From positions 1 through 64,000 of the forward strand of contig NZ_QAYE01000006.1 of NCBI RefSeq assembly GCF_003053745.1: 64,000 bases of DNA, read 5' to 3'. The DNA comes from Sphingomonas faeni (GTDB taxonomy: Bacteria > Pseudomonadota > Alphaproteobacteria > Sphingomonadales > Sphingomonadaceae). This document shows positions 8,680 to 16,636 of the stretch, piece after piece (position 1 is the stretch's first letter; each line of letters opens with the position of its first letter). The notes under the pieces were generated by a model. It had not been told where the DNA came from, ran no database searches, and saw nothing but the letters and a program-made list of their open reading frames with translations. The translations under genes were made by a program, and so were the position numbers.

Positions 8680-8753
8680 GAATACCCCCGTGCCGGCGTG
8701 CCGCAAACGACCTTGCGGCTGACCGGACAGTTTCAACGCGGAGCTTGTGGATT

Positions 8754-8795
8754 GGAGCCGGCGAGGCGCAGATTTCGTCTTACGCCGCCGGCTCC
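8754..8795 (-). terminator. Hairpin 3' of the aldo/keto reductase gene
   Basis: Perfect 10-bp arms (GGAGCCGGCG / CGCCGGCTCC) with a 22-base loop, beginning 12 bp beyond the aldo/keto reductase stop. There is no following U tract on the minus strand, so it may be a transcript-stabilising hairpin or weak terminator. Confidence 0.4.
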
Positions 8796-8806
8796 AGGAT
8801 GACGCT

Positions 8807-9910
8807 TCAGCTCCGAACATCTCCCCCACCGAAGACGACCTGGTTGCGCACAGCAGGTTGGAACAGGCCGTAGAGAAAAGGCAGGTTGCCACCGCTCACC
8901 ACATCGAGCGCGGCCCGGTGTTCCGGCGGCAGGCGAAGGCCGAGTGCGGCGACATTGTCGGTCACCTGTTCGGGCCGGCTCACGCCCATCAACGTCGATG
9001 CGACCCCCGGCTGCCCGACCACCCAGGACAGTGCGACGCGTGCCGGCGTTTCGCCGATCTCGCCTGCGATGCGCTTGAGTATTTCGAGGATCTGCCAGTT
9101 ACGTTCGGTGAACAGCGTGTCGCCGAACGGATTGTCGCCGTCGAGCCGCTTGTCGTCCGCGGGCCGCGCGGTGTCGTCCGACCCGGCCTGGTTGGGGACG
9201 CCTCCCGCCCGCTTCGGACCCGCCTCGACGGTGGCGCGGTCGTACTTGCCGGTCAGCAAGCCATAGGCGAGGGGGCTCCAGGGAACGAGACCCATGCCCG
9301 CCGACCGCGCGAGCGGCAGGTGCTCGGCCTCGACCCCACGTTCGACCAGCGAGTAGAAATATTGCAGGCCGATCGGCGCCGGATGACCCTGGACACGGGC
9401 CAGGGTGGCGAGTTCGGCGACATACCACGCTGGCGTATTGGATATGCCCCAATAGCGGATCTTGCCCGCTAAGACGAGCGCGGTCATCGTCCGCAGCAAT
9501 TCTTCGGCGGGGGTGACGCCGTCCCAGACATGCACCCAGTACAGGTCGATGAAATCCGTCTTGAGCCGGCGGAGCGAACCCTCGACCGAGGCCATAATGT
9601 GGCGTGCGCCATTGCCGCCGGCGTGATAGCCGCGGCCGGTAGCGAACCCGGATTTCGTCGCGATGACGATCCGGTCGCGCGACGATTGCGCGGTGACGAA
9701 CGCGCCGACCATTTCTTCGGATCGGCCCCCCGCATAGACGTCGGCGGTATCCACGAAATTGCCGCCGAGATCGGTGTAGCGATCGAACACCGCGCGGCTG
9801 CCGCGCTCGTCCAAGCCCCAGCGCGGCGTGCCGAAGGTCATCGTGCCGAGCGCCAGCGGGCTGACGAGCAGGCCGGAGCGACCGAGCGGACGGTAGGTGT
9901 CAAGGTTCAT
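8807..9910 (-). CDS. Aldo/keto reductase
   Basis: A 367-residue NADPH-dependent aldo/keto reductase. Start MNLDTYRPLGRSGLLVSPLALGTM is characteristic of the family. The catalytic tetrad is represented by D and Y in GGNFVDTADVYAGG, K in IATKSGF and H in IDLYWVHVWD. The YakC/Gfo-like aldo/keto branch is suggested by ALSWVVGQPGVAS and NVAALGLRL near the end. The chosen ATG has AGGA upstream; longer readings enter the regulator gene. It is transcribed divergently from a LysR regulator that probably controls it. Confidence 0.93.
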   Translation of the reverse strand: MNLDTYRPLGRSGLLVSPLALGTMTFGTPRWGLDERGSRAVFDRYTDLGGNFVDTADVYAGGRSEEMVGAFVTAQSSRDRIVIATKSGFATGRGYHAGGNGARHIMASVEGSLRRLKTDFIDLYWVHVWDGVTPAEELLRTMTALVLAGKIRYWGISNTPAWYVAELATLARVQGHPAPIGLQYFYSLVERGVEAEHLPLARSAGMGLVPWSPLAYGLLTGKYDRATVEAGPKRAGGVPNQAGSDDTARPADDKRLDGDNPFGDTLFTERNWQILEILKRIAGEIGETPARVALSWVVGQPGVASTLMGVSRPEQVTDNVAALGLRLPPEHRAALDVVSGGNLPFLYGLFQPAVRNQVVFGGGDVRS

Positions 9911-9933
9911 GATGGCATCCTGCACTGTGTCGC

Positions 9934-9977
9934 CTCCAGATGGACGCCGGACCGCCCGACGATTAGATCGTCTGGAG
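9934..9977. promoter_or_regulatory. Nested inverted repeats between aldo/keto reductase and LysR gene
   Basis: The 95-bp divergent spacer holds an inner dyad GACGAT-TAG-ATCGTC (9958-9972) and an outer pair CTCCAGA (9934-9940) / TCTGGAG (9971-9977). LysR-type regulators bind interrupted dyads of this size close to their own promoters. Site assignment is inference from position and symmetry. Confidence 0.45.
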
Positions 9978-10005
9978 CGCATGGGGTGCTGAAGGATGTT
10001 CAGGA

Positions 10006-10893
10006 ATGGATCGCGATCTCTGGTCCGGTCTCGCGGTGTTCGAGACGATCGTCGAGGCCGGCAGTTTTGCACGGGCGGCGACGCGGCTGGGGTTGTCCGC
10101 CTCTGCGCTCAGCCATGCGATGCGGTCGCTCGAGACGAAACTGGGCGTTCGACTGCTCGACCGCACCACCCGGTCGCTGGCGCCGACGCCCGCAGGCGAG
10201 GAACTGCTGGCGCGGTTGAGGCCGGCGATCGCTTCGGTCGCAGGCGCGCTGGCGGACCTGGACAACGCGCGCGAACGACCGGCGGGGCGGATCCGGGTCA
10301 GCGCGCACCGGGTCGCGGCGATCTACGCCATCCTGCCGCGGCTGACCGACTTTGCGCGCGCCTATCCCGACATCGCCGTCGAACTGGTGGTCGATGACGG
10401 GTTCGTCGACATCGTCGCCGACCGCTTCGATTGCGGAGTCCGCCACGCGCAAAGCTTGCAAGCCGACATGATATCGGTCCGGATCAGCGCGCCGGTGCCG
10501 CTCGTCTTCGTTGCAGCACCGTCCTATCTCGCCGGGCGTGCCGCACCGGTCGATCCCGACGATCTCTCGGCGCATCGTTGCCTGTGTTACAGGTACACGT
10601 CGTCTGGCGTGGTCCACCGCTGGGAATTCGAACGAGATGGCCGGACGTTCGAGCGTTCGGTCCGCGGCGACTTCACGACCAACGACATCGACGTGATGCG
10701 CGACGCCGCGGTGTCGGGGCTGGGCGTAACCTGCCTGCCACTGCCACACGCCGCGCTACAGCTGGCCGACGGCACGCTGGTCGAGGTGCTCACCGGCTGG
10801 GCACCGACGCTGGCGCCGAACCATCTTTATTATCCCAGCCGACGCCAACCCACCGCCGCCTTCCAGGCCTTCGTGACGGCAATGCGCGCCTGA
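10006..10893 (+). CDS. LysR family transcriptional regulator
   Basis: A 295-residue LysR-type regulator. The winged helix-turn-helix covers residues 1-60 (FETIVEAGSFARAATRLGLSASALSHAMRSLE, LGVRLLDRTTRSLAPT), and a LysR substrate domain fills the rest (AGRIRVSAHRVAAIYAILPRL and TNDIDVMRDAAVSGLGVTCLP). GAAGGA lies at a good distance before the ATG. Divergent orientation to the aldo/keto reductase suggests it controls that gene in response to an unknown small molecule. Confidence 0.93.
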   Translation: MDRDLWSGLAVFETIVEAGSFARAATRLGLSASALSHAMRSLETKLGVRLLDRTTRSLAPTPAGEELLARLRPAIASVAGALADLDNARERPAGRIRVSAHRVAAIYAILPRLTDFARAYPDIAVELVVDDGFVDIVADRFDCGVRHAQSLQADMISVRISAPVPLVFVAAPSYLAGRAAPVDPDDLSAHRCLCYRYTSSGVVHRWEFERDGRTFERSVRGDFTTNDIDVMRDAAVSGLGVTCLPLPHAALQLADGTLVEVLTGWAPTLAPNHLYYPSRRQPTAAFQAFVTAMRA

Positions 10894-10948
10894 TCGCGCG
10901 CACGCCGAGGTCGGCTCCCGGAGCGACGGGACGTCGGATGCATGTGTA

Positions 10949-11437
10949 TCAGCGCGCTTTGATCAGGCTGTCGAGCAGGATCGGTGCGAAGTCGTGGCCA
11001 TCGACGCCGACGTCGAACTGGCGCGGCATCGGTTTCAGCCGGCCGTGGCTGTGCCCGTGTAGGTTGAGCGCGCCGCGGTGCTGCCCGTTCCAGCTTCGGA
11101 ACGGATAATGACATAGAACGAGCTGTCGGCCATCCAGTTCGATTTCCGCATAGTCGCCGACGCTCGCCCATCCGTGCGCCGCCAGCGTCGCATCCGGATC
11201 GTTATTGCCACGCAGCAGGTGCTTGCTCCCGTTCAGCCGGGCGAGCAGTTCGACGACATCCGTCGGGCGACGTGCCACGTCGCCCAGGTGCCACACCACA
11301 TCATCGGGGCCGACGACGGCGTTCCAGCGCTCGACCATCGCCGCATCCATTTCGGCCGTGTTGGCAAACGGTCGTCGCGAGATGTTGATCGTGCGATGAT
11401 CGCCGAAATGCGTGTCGGCCGTGAAGAATACGCTCAT
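10949..11437 (-). CDS. Metallophosphoesterase family protein
   Basis: A 162-residue calcineurin-like phosphoesterase. Family motifs in order are FFTADTHFGDH (metal site 1), WHLGDVAR, LLRGNND and LCHYPFRSW, then HGHSHGR. Length matches the small stand-alone phosphoesterases, which typically act on phosphodiesters or nucleotides. No partner gene suggests a specific substrate. It converges with the LysR gene and diverges from the GDSL esterase gene. Confidence 0.9.
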   Translation of the reverse strand: MSVFFTADTHFGDHRTINISRRPFANTAEMDAAMVERWNAVVGPDDVVWHLGDVARRPTDVVELLARLNGSKHLLRGNNDPDATLAAHGWASVGDYAEIELDGRQLVLCHYPFRSWNGQHRGALNLHGHSHGRLKPMPRQFDVGVDGHDFAPILLDSLIKAR

Positions 11438-11572
11438 CAGCGGCGCAACGTCCGTTCGTCTGTCATCACGTATGAACGAGCATCAGCGTCAAAGGTTCGG
11501 CGCGATAGCAATCCGACGCCTTTACCCGAACGTCTTACAATGCGTCGAACGTGAACTATCTCGCGGCAACGC

Positions 11573-12181
11573 ATGACGACCGACCGACCCTTGATCCTGG
11601 CAATAGGTGACAGCCTGATTGCCGGTTACGGCTTGCAGGCTGCCGATAGTTTTCCCGCACGGTTGCAGGCATCGCTGCAGACGGCATGTCCTGGCGCCCG
11701 CGTGGTGAACGCCGGGGTGTCGGGCGATACCACCGCCGACGTCCTGCGGCGCTTGCCCCGTCTCTTGTCCGCGCTCGACCAGCGGCCCGTACTCGCGATC
11801 GTTCAGGTGGGACCGAACGATGTCCTGCGGCAGATCCCGGTGGCGCGTACGCGGGCGAACCTCGAGCAGATCCTGCTGAGCCTGGGTAGCTGTGGCATCC
11901 CCGTGTTGCTGACCACCGTCGACCCCCCGGCGTTCATCCGTGACCGCGCCGCGGCGTGTCTTGGTATCCACGCGGGGTTGGCTGCCGAGCATGGCGCGAC
12001 CGTCTGGCCATTTTTTCCGCCCGGCGTGTTGGGACATTCCGATATGGTACTGGCGGATCGGGTGCATCCCAACGCGGCGGCGATCGCAGCGGTGGTCGCG
12101 GCGATCCTGCCGACCGTTAAGGGTATGCTGGAGTGCCCGTGTTCGAGCGCAACCACGGGCGTTCCCGGATTTCAGCTATGA
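11573..12181 (+). CDS. GDSL-type arylesterase / lysophospholipase (TesA-like)
   Basis: A 202-residue SGNH hydrolase. Block I is LAIGDSLIAGYG with nucleophile Ser14, followed by NAGVSGDTT (Gly block), VGPNDVLR (Asn block) and DRVHPN carrying the catalytic Asp and His. There is no clear signal peptide, unlike E. coli TesA. The final 20 residues (after LPTVKGMLECP) look unrelated to the family. It is followed after 13 bp by a TIGR02594 protein gene, so the two are likely co-transcribed. Confidence 0.88.
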   Translation: MTTDRPLILAIGDSLIAGYGLQAADSFPARLQASLQTACPGARVVNAGVSGDTTADVLRRLPRLLSALDQRPVLAIVQVGPNDVLRQIPVARTRANLEQILLSLGSCGIPVLLTTVDPPAFIRDRAAACLGIHAGLAAEHGATVWPFFPPGVLGHSDMVLADRVHPNAAAIAAVVAAILPTVKGMLECPCSSATTGVPGFQL

Positions 12182-12194
12182 GGCCGAGTGAGTC

Positions 12195-12698
12195 ATGGTG
12201 ACGGAGCCCAAATGGTTGAAAGCGGCGCGCGCGAAGCTGGGCACGAAGGAAGCTGCCGGATCGGCCAACAGCGCGACGATCCTGGGTTGGGCGAAGCGGC
12301 TGGGGACGAAGATCCTCGGGATGGTCTATAATGCCGACAGCGTCCCGTGGTGTGGGGTGTTCGTTGCCTATTGTCTTCAGGAAGACGGTATCGAGCCGGT
12401 CGCTATCGCGGTGCGCGCGACGTCATGGTCGACATGGGGATCGGCGCTGCGGCCGGAGCGGTTGGCTCCCGGCGCGGTGCTGGTGTTCGAGCGTCCGGGG
12501 GGTGGGCATGTCGGGTTCTATGTCGGCGAAGACGCAACCGCGTATCACGTCCTCGGCGGCAACCAGGGCGATACCGTCAGCGTAGCCCGGATCGCCAAGG
12601 ACCGCTGCATCGCGCGACGATGGCCATCTGGCCGTCCCGTCATCGGCAAGCCGATCCAGATGGCGGCGAGGAAGCCGATCTCCACTGACGAGGCCTGA
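12195..12698 (+). CDS. TIGR02594 family protein (CHAP/NlpC-like amidohydrolase)
   Basis: A 167-residue protein of the TIGR02594 group, related to NlpC/P60-CHAP cysteine peptidases that cleave peptidoglycan peptides. The catalytic Cys is in VPWCGVFVAYCL and the partner His in GGGHVGFYVGED; HVLGGNQGDTVSV is also typical. No signal peptide is visible, as in phage-derived members that need a holin or lysis for release. It sits directly behind the GDSL esterase. No other phage genes flank it. Confidence 0.85.
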   Translation: MVTEPKWLKAARAKLGTKEAAGSANSATILGWAKRLGTKILGMVYNADSVPWCGVFVAYCLQEDGIEPVAIAVRATSWSTWGSALRPERLAPGAVLVFERPGGGHVGFYVGEDATAYHVLGGNQGDTVSVARIAKDRCIARRWPSGRPVIGKPIQMAARKPISTDEA

Positions 12699-12801
12699 TG
12701 CGTCGGGCGACGGCCTGATACGCAACCACCTGGTCGTAACGCGACCGATGACGACGGCGGCGGCAGATCGAATCTGCACCGGCGCGCGCCGTCGCGTCAG
12801 C

Positions 12802-13032
12802 CTACCGGACGCCGAACCCCGCCGTGCTGTTCGCGCCATCGTCGTTTCGCTCGCGCCCAGCGAGGACGTTCTCGAGTTCGGCGAGTGAATGCGGCACGTC
12901 GATGTGCTGCGCGCCCAGGAACAGGCGTGACCCATCGCCCTCGGGTACCGCGTGGGTCAGCTTGTCGATATCTACCAGCGCCTTGCCCTGCGGCAGGATC
13001 TCGATCTGAACAAATCGCATGTCATTTCCCAT
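12802..13032 (-). CDS. Small hypothetical protein
   Basis: A 76-residue protein (MGNDMRFVQIEIL...) with no family I can name. The pattern of alternating hydrophobic segments (LVDIDKLTHAVPEGDGSRLFLG, then HIDVPHSLAELENVL) resembles FlbD-like small proteins, but the match is loose. GGGAAA upstream of the second ATG (13020) makes a 72-residue product equally possible. It lies alone between convergent and tandem genes. Confidence 0.5.
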   Translation of the reverse strand: MGNDMRFVQIEILPQGKALVDIDKLTHAVPEGDGSRLFLGAQHIDVPHSLAELENVLAGRERNDDGANSTAGFGVR

Positions 13033-13114
13033 CTTGCGTCTGACGGCTCGATTGCCACGCAGGCGATAACGCACGGCTGAACTACGCAATTTTTGTCTCT
13101 GCGTCCTCCGACAT

Positions 13115-14212
13115 CTATTCGGTGCGTTGCAGCAGGTCGGCCAGGTCCTGCTTCCAGAACCGGGCCGCGGTGTGGGTGCCGTGGCCGCGCGTGTCGGTGC
13201 TCTCCGGAATCATCCGGAATCGCGCGTTCTTCATGCGGGCAACGGCGCGTTGCGGGTAATCGAGATTGCGCGGGTTGATGAAATCGTCGGCCGAGTTGAT
13301 CCAGGTCGTCGGGGTGGTGATCGCCTCCAGCCGCGACCAGGGCGCATAGGTCCGCGAGGCATCGAGTTGATACACCAGGTCATTGGCATCCGTCCCGTCG
13401 ATCGAGGCTGCGACCCGCTGCTCGGCAAAGGCCTCGGCGGCATCGCGCCCGGGATATTGTTTCTGGAAGAATAGCGGCGCACCACCGGCGACGAACAGCA
13501 GGGTGGCGGCCGTGCGCAGGCCCTGTACCGGTGGCGTCCGGTACTCGCCGCCTGCCCAGGCCGGATCGGCCTTGATCCCGTCGATCGCGAGCTTGCGCCA
13601 CATGCGGTTCAGCCCGGCGATCTCGACAGGTTCGCAGGCGAGCGGCATGAGCGCGCGGGCGAACTCGGGGTACGTCTCGCCCCAGACCAGGCTGTGCATG
13701 CAGCCCATCGACGTTCCCATGATCAGCCGCATGCGGCGGATGCCCAGGCCGTCATAGAGCAGCCGGTACTGCGCCTCGACCATGTCGTCATAATCGTAAT
13801 GCGGGAACCGCATGTGCAGCCCGTCGGACGGTTTCGACGATTTGCCGTGCCCGATCCCGTCGGGAAGGATGATCCAGTAGCGCGTGATGTCCAGCGGCTG
13901 ACCCGGGCCGTAGAGTTCGTCGGCGAACTGCGGGCTGAGGAATTGGCGGCCGGTGCCACCCGTACCGTGCAGGACCATCACCGCATTGTCGATTTCACCC
14001 CGCGCATTCCGGTGCGGCTGCCCCAGCGTCGTATAGTTGAGGCGCAGTTCCGGCAGGGTCTCGCCCGAGCGGAAGCGAAAGCGGCGGACCGTGAACTGCG
14101 CGTCGCGTGCCGGCCATTTCGACGTGGACGGGGCGGTCTTGACCGCGGGCGTAAGCGGCGGCGTCTGGGGGACGGCGGCCTGGAGAAGCAGGAGCGAGAG
14201 CAGGAACGACAT
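13115..14212 (-). CDS. Secreted alpha/beta hydrolase (MetX-like fold)
   Basis: A 365-residue alpha/beta-fold hydrolase with an N-terminal signal peptide (LLSLLLLQAAVPQ). The fold resembles homoserine O-acetyltransferase: oxyanion segment MVLHGTGGTG, nucleophile elbow IMGTSMGCMHSLVWGE (Ser168), acid in NSADDFINP and His in RGHGTHT. MetX enzymes are cytosolic, so an exported copy points to an esterase or lactonase role rather than methionine synthesis; that is inference. It is followed 25 bp downstream by the small 12802-13032 gene on the same strand spacing. Confidence 0.85.
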   Translation of the reverse strand: MSFLLSLLLLQAAVPQTPPLTPAVKTAPSTSKWPARDAQFTVRRFRFRSGETLPELRLNYTTLGQPHRNARGEIDNAVMVLHGTGGTGRQFLSPQFADELYGPGQPLDITRYWIILPDGIGHGKSSKPSDGLHMRFPHYDYDDMVEAQYRLLYDGLGIRRMRLIMGTSMGCMHSLVWGETYPEFARALMPLACEPVEIAGLNRMWRKLAIDGIKADPAWAGGEYRTPPVQGLRTAATLLFVAGGAPLFFQKQYPGRDAAEAFAEQRVAASIDGTDANDLVYQLDASRTYAPWSRLEAITTPTTWINSADDFINPRNLDYPQRAVARMKNARFRMIPESTDTRGHGTHTAARFWKQDLADLLQRTE

Positions 14213-14343
14213 GACGTATCGTTGCGTCTAAGCGGATCGCGCGCAAGTGGTGTCCCGATACACAGGGGCGAACGTTCGGAGCCAAAGCTTTCGACGATAA
14301 CGCGGCAAACCCGAGGTCGGGATCCGGATTCCAGCGCGGGACC

Positions 14344-15033
14344 TCAATCGTGAAGGCCCGCCACGCCAAGTGTCCCCAGGTTCAAGGTAAGCTGCAGGTT
14401 CAACGCATTGTCCATCTGGGCGCGTGCGCCACCGCGCGCGAACCGGTACTGGTTGAGATAGCCGACATCGGCCGTCACCGCCTTGCCGATCGGGAAGGCC
14501 AGCCCGACGATGTTGCGCATCCGCTCATACCCGGCGCGCTGGCCCCAGGTCGTACTGTTCGGCAGGAAAAAGCTCTCGTGGCTGACGAACAAGGCCAAAC
14601 GCTTGGGTCCGAGCGGCAAATTGTACCGCAGCAACGGCCGGATCCGGAAGCCGATCTCGCTGCCGTCGGGGTTGAACCGTTCGTCGAGTCGCAATCGCCC
14701 GGCGAAGCGCCCACTGGTGACCACGATCTGCTGGCGGAGCCGGTCCTCGTCCGGCGCGAGGTTGCGACTGTGAAATCCGACATGGCGGTATCCGAATCCA
14801 AGCTCGACGCCCTTGGCCAACTGCCAGCCGAGAAGCGCACCGAATTCGGTGGTGTAGATCCCGTCCTGGCGATCGCTGGTCCGCGCAATCTCTTCCAGCG
14901 TCACCCGCAATTTTGGTGCGATAGGAACGACCACGTTGAGCTGCTCCCACGCCTGCGTATCCTCTTGCTGTGCCCAGGCGGGGGCGGCGGCCAGCAACAG
15001 CGGCAAAACCGCCAGGGGTGAAGCGCGATACAT
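14344..15033 (-). CDS. DUF2490 domain-containing outer-membrane-like protein
   Basis: A 229-residue protein of the DUF2490 family. A signal peptide (MYRASPLAVLPLLLAAAPAWA) is followed by EDTQAWEQLNVVVPIAPKLRVTLE and repeated amphipathic strands, suggesting a small beta-barrel. The ATG at 15033 is preferred because the signal peptide starts there; an upstream ATG (15069) adds 12 residues with no signal features. Function unknown. Confidence 0.82.
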   Translation of the reverse strand: MYRASPLAVLPLLLAAAPAWAQQEDTQAWEQLNVVVPIAPKLRVTLEEIARTSDRQDGIYTTEFGALLGWQLAKGVELGFGYRHVGFHSRNLAPDEDRLRQQIVVTSGRFAGRLRLDERFNPDGSEIGFRIRPLLRYNLPLGPKRLALFVSHESFFLPNSTTWGQRAGYERMRNIVGLAFPIGKAVTADVGYLNQYRFARGGARAQMDNALNLQLTLNLGTLGVAGLHD

Positions 15034-15215
15034 CGCATGGTGTTGGCACGGCTCGGCCAACACAGGCAATGGACTGGCATCGCCTCGGTCCTTTTCATCG
15101 ATTGCATGCCTAGCAACAATCGTGTGACGCTACGGCGTAGCTCGGCAGCCTCTAAATCGGTTGCGAGAAGATTTGTCTGAAACTGATAAGGTCGGGCCCA
15201 TGGTTGTGACGCGAC

Positions 15216-16055
15216 ATGGTTGAGGGCGGATCGCTGCGAACGATAAGCGTCGGGATCAGGGAGGTGCTGGGTGCACCCCTGCCTGGCGAAGCCGCCAGGG
15301 GCGACGTGAGAGCCCTTCTGCTGGGTACGCGTATCGATACCCGCAATTTGCAGGACTTCGCGGAGCCCGAGACCCTCAACCTGTCGGGGGTCGGGGCCGC
15401 GTTCGTCTTTCGCTACGGTGTCCTGGTGCTGATCGGGGCGGCGGTCGAAACCGAGCGTCGGTTCATCGAAACCCTGTCCGAGCACATCATCGACCCCCTG
15501 GCCACGCCCGAAACGGAAACCGCCTGGATCGAGATTTCCGCGGACCGCGAGGAGACGGTCAGTGCAGACGGACACATACGATTGAGGGAGGCGTCACGGG
15601 AACGCTTGTTGCTGACGGCCACCGTCGTCGCCCGGAGCGTTGTCCTCGCACGGGATGAAGGCCGTATTGCCGAAGCGTTCGATCGCGTGGAGCCGCTCAT
15701 CAACGAACTGCGGATCCACGGTCGGGCGGTGATGCCGATCCGACGCGTCATGCAGAGCATCGGTGACGTTCTCGCCGCGCAGCACCGCGTCGTCGGCCGG
15801 GCGCAGATCTCCGAGAAGCCGGACCTGCTCTGGGATCATCCCGAACTCGACCGGCTTTACGGGCGTCTCGAAGCGGAGTTCGAACTAGGCGACCGCGCAC
15901 GCGCCATGGAACGCAAGCTCGAGGTCATCGGCGACGCCGCCGAATGGCTGCTCGACCTGGTGCAGGACAAGCGCTCGTTACGGCTCGAGCTTGCCGTGAT
16001 CGGGCTGATCGCGTTCGAGGTCATCCTCAACATCTACGAATTGTGGCGTCACTGA
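15216..16055 (+). CDS. RMD1 family protein (DUF155)
   Basis: A 279-residue protein of the RMD1/DUF155 family. Characteristic features are FVFRYGVLVLIGA in the first third, ETAWIEISADREE, and a C-terminal region with EVIGDAAEWLLDLVQDKRSLRLELAVIGLIAFEVILNIYELW, whose hydrophobic end could insert in the membrane. Eukaryotic relatives sit in mitochondria or meiotic structures. The bacterial role is not established and the neighbours give no hint. Confidence 0.85.
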   Translation: MVEGGSLRTISVGIREVLGAPLPGEAARGDVRALLLGTRIDTRNLQDFAEPETLNLSGVGAAFVFRYGVLVLIGAAVETERRFIETLSEHIIDPLATPETETAWIEISADREETVSADGHIRLREASRERLLLTATVVARSVVLARDEGRIAEAFDRVEPLINELRIHGRAVMPIRRVMQSIGDVLAAQHRVVGRAQISEKPDLLWDHPELDRLYGRLEAEFELGDRARAMERKLEVIGDAAEWLLDLVQDKRSLRLELAVIGLIAFEVILNIYELWRH

Positions 16056-16126
16056 CGACGACGCGCTGTCGGACCGGGCTTTAGTCCGTTCATCGCACCA
16101 CCAAACGGGTGATAGCGCGAGGAGTA

Positions 16127-16324
16127 CTAGCACCGCCGCGCATTCAGACGATCGTCCCAGCTCGAGTGTTCGACGACCCAGCCCGCCGGCGTACTCCGCA
16201 TCGACGTCCTGCAATAGCGGCAGATGCTCGTATCCGCGCCGCGACCCTTGAAGACGGTGTGTCTGCGAGACCGACGATGTATGCCGATCATGCATTTGGC
16301 ACGTCCGATAAGTCTCTGGAACAT
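16127..16324 (-). CDS. Small zinc-ribbon-like protein (C-x4-H / CxxC)
   Basis: A 65-residue basic protein with C11-x4-H16 (KCMIGIH) and C35-x2-C38 (ICRYC), spacing that would suit a single zinc site. The start is well supported: AAGGAG lies 9 bases before this ATG, while the longer open frame upstream (to 16537) has no such signal. I do not recognise a named family, although short CxIGxH...CRYC proteins are common in sphingomonads from memory. Role unknown. Confidence 0.65.
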   Translation of the reverse strand: MFQRLIGRAKCMIGIHRRSRRHTVFKGRGADTSICRYCRTSMRSTPAGWVVEHSSWDDRLNARRC

Positions 16325-16636
16325 CGCGATCTCCTTGATCGCAACGTAACGCCCGACGGGACGCCCGCGATTAAATTCGCGGTCATTCAGGTCCCGAAAT
16401 AGAACATTCGCGCTCGTGATCCACAGGCAATGACGAGCCCAGATGCCCCTTTCTATTCCGCCACCCGGGGGAATTTCATCTCCCATCCGGCTCGCCCCGA
16501 GCGCTCCGTTCTCTGATTTCGGATCCGATGCTGCCATTGCCGATCATCCCAAATCGACGGGGATGACCTTGCTTCGGACTGGGTGGCCAAACATGCTTCA
16601 TGGCTTGCTTACCAATCCGCGCTACGGATCACCGCC
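16325..16636. other. 312-bp gene-free stretch
   Basis: Divergent spacer between the zinc-ribbon-like gene and the ICMT-like gene. Frames here are open on both strands but none has a start signal or family similarity. No palindromic element of families A-E is present. It presumably holds both promoters. Confidence 0.5.
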
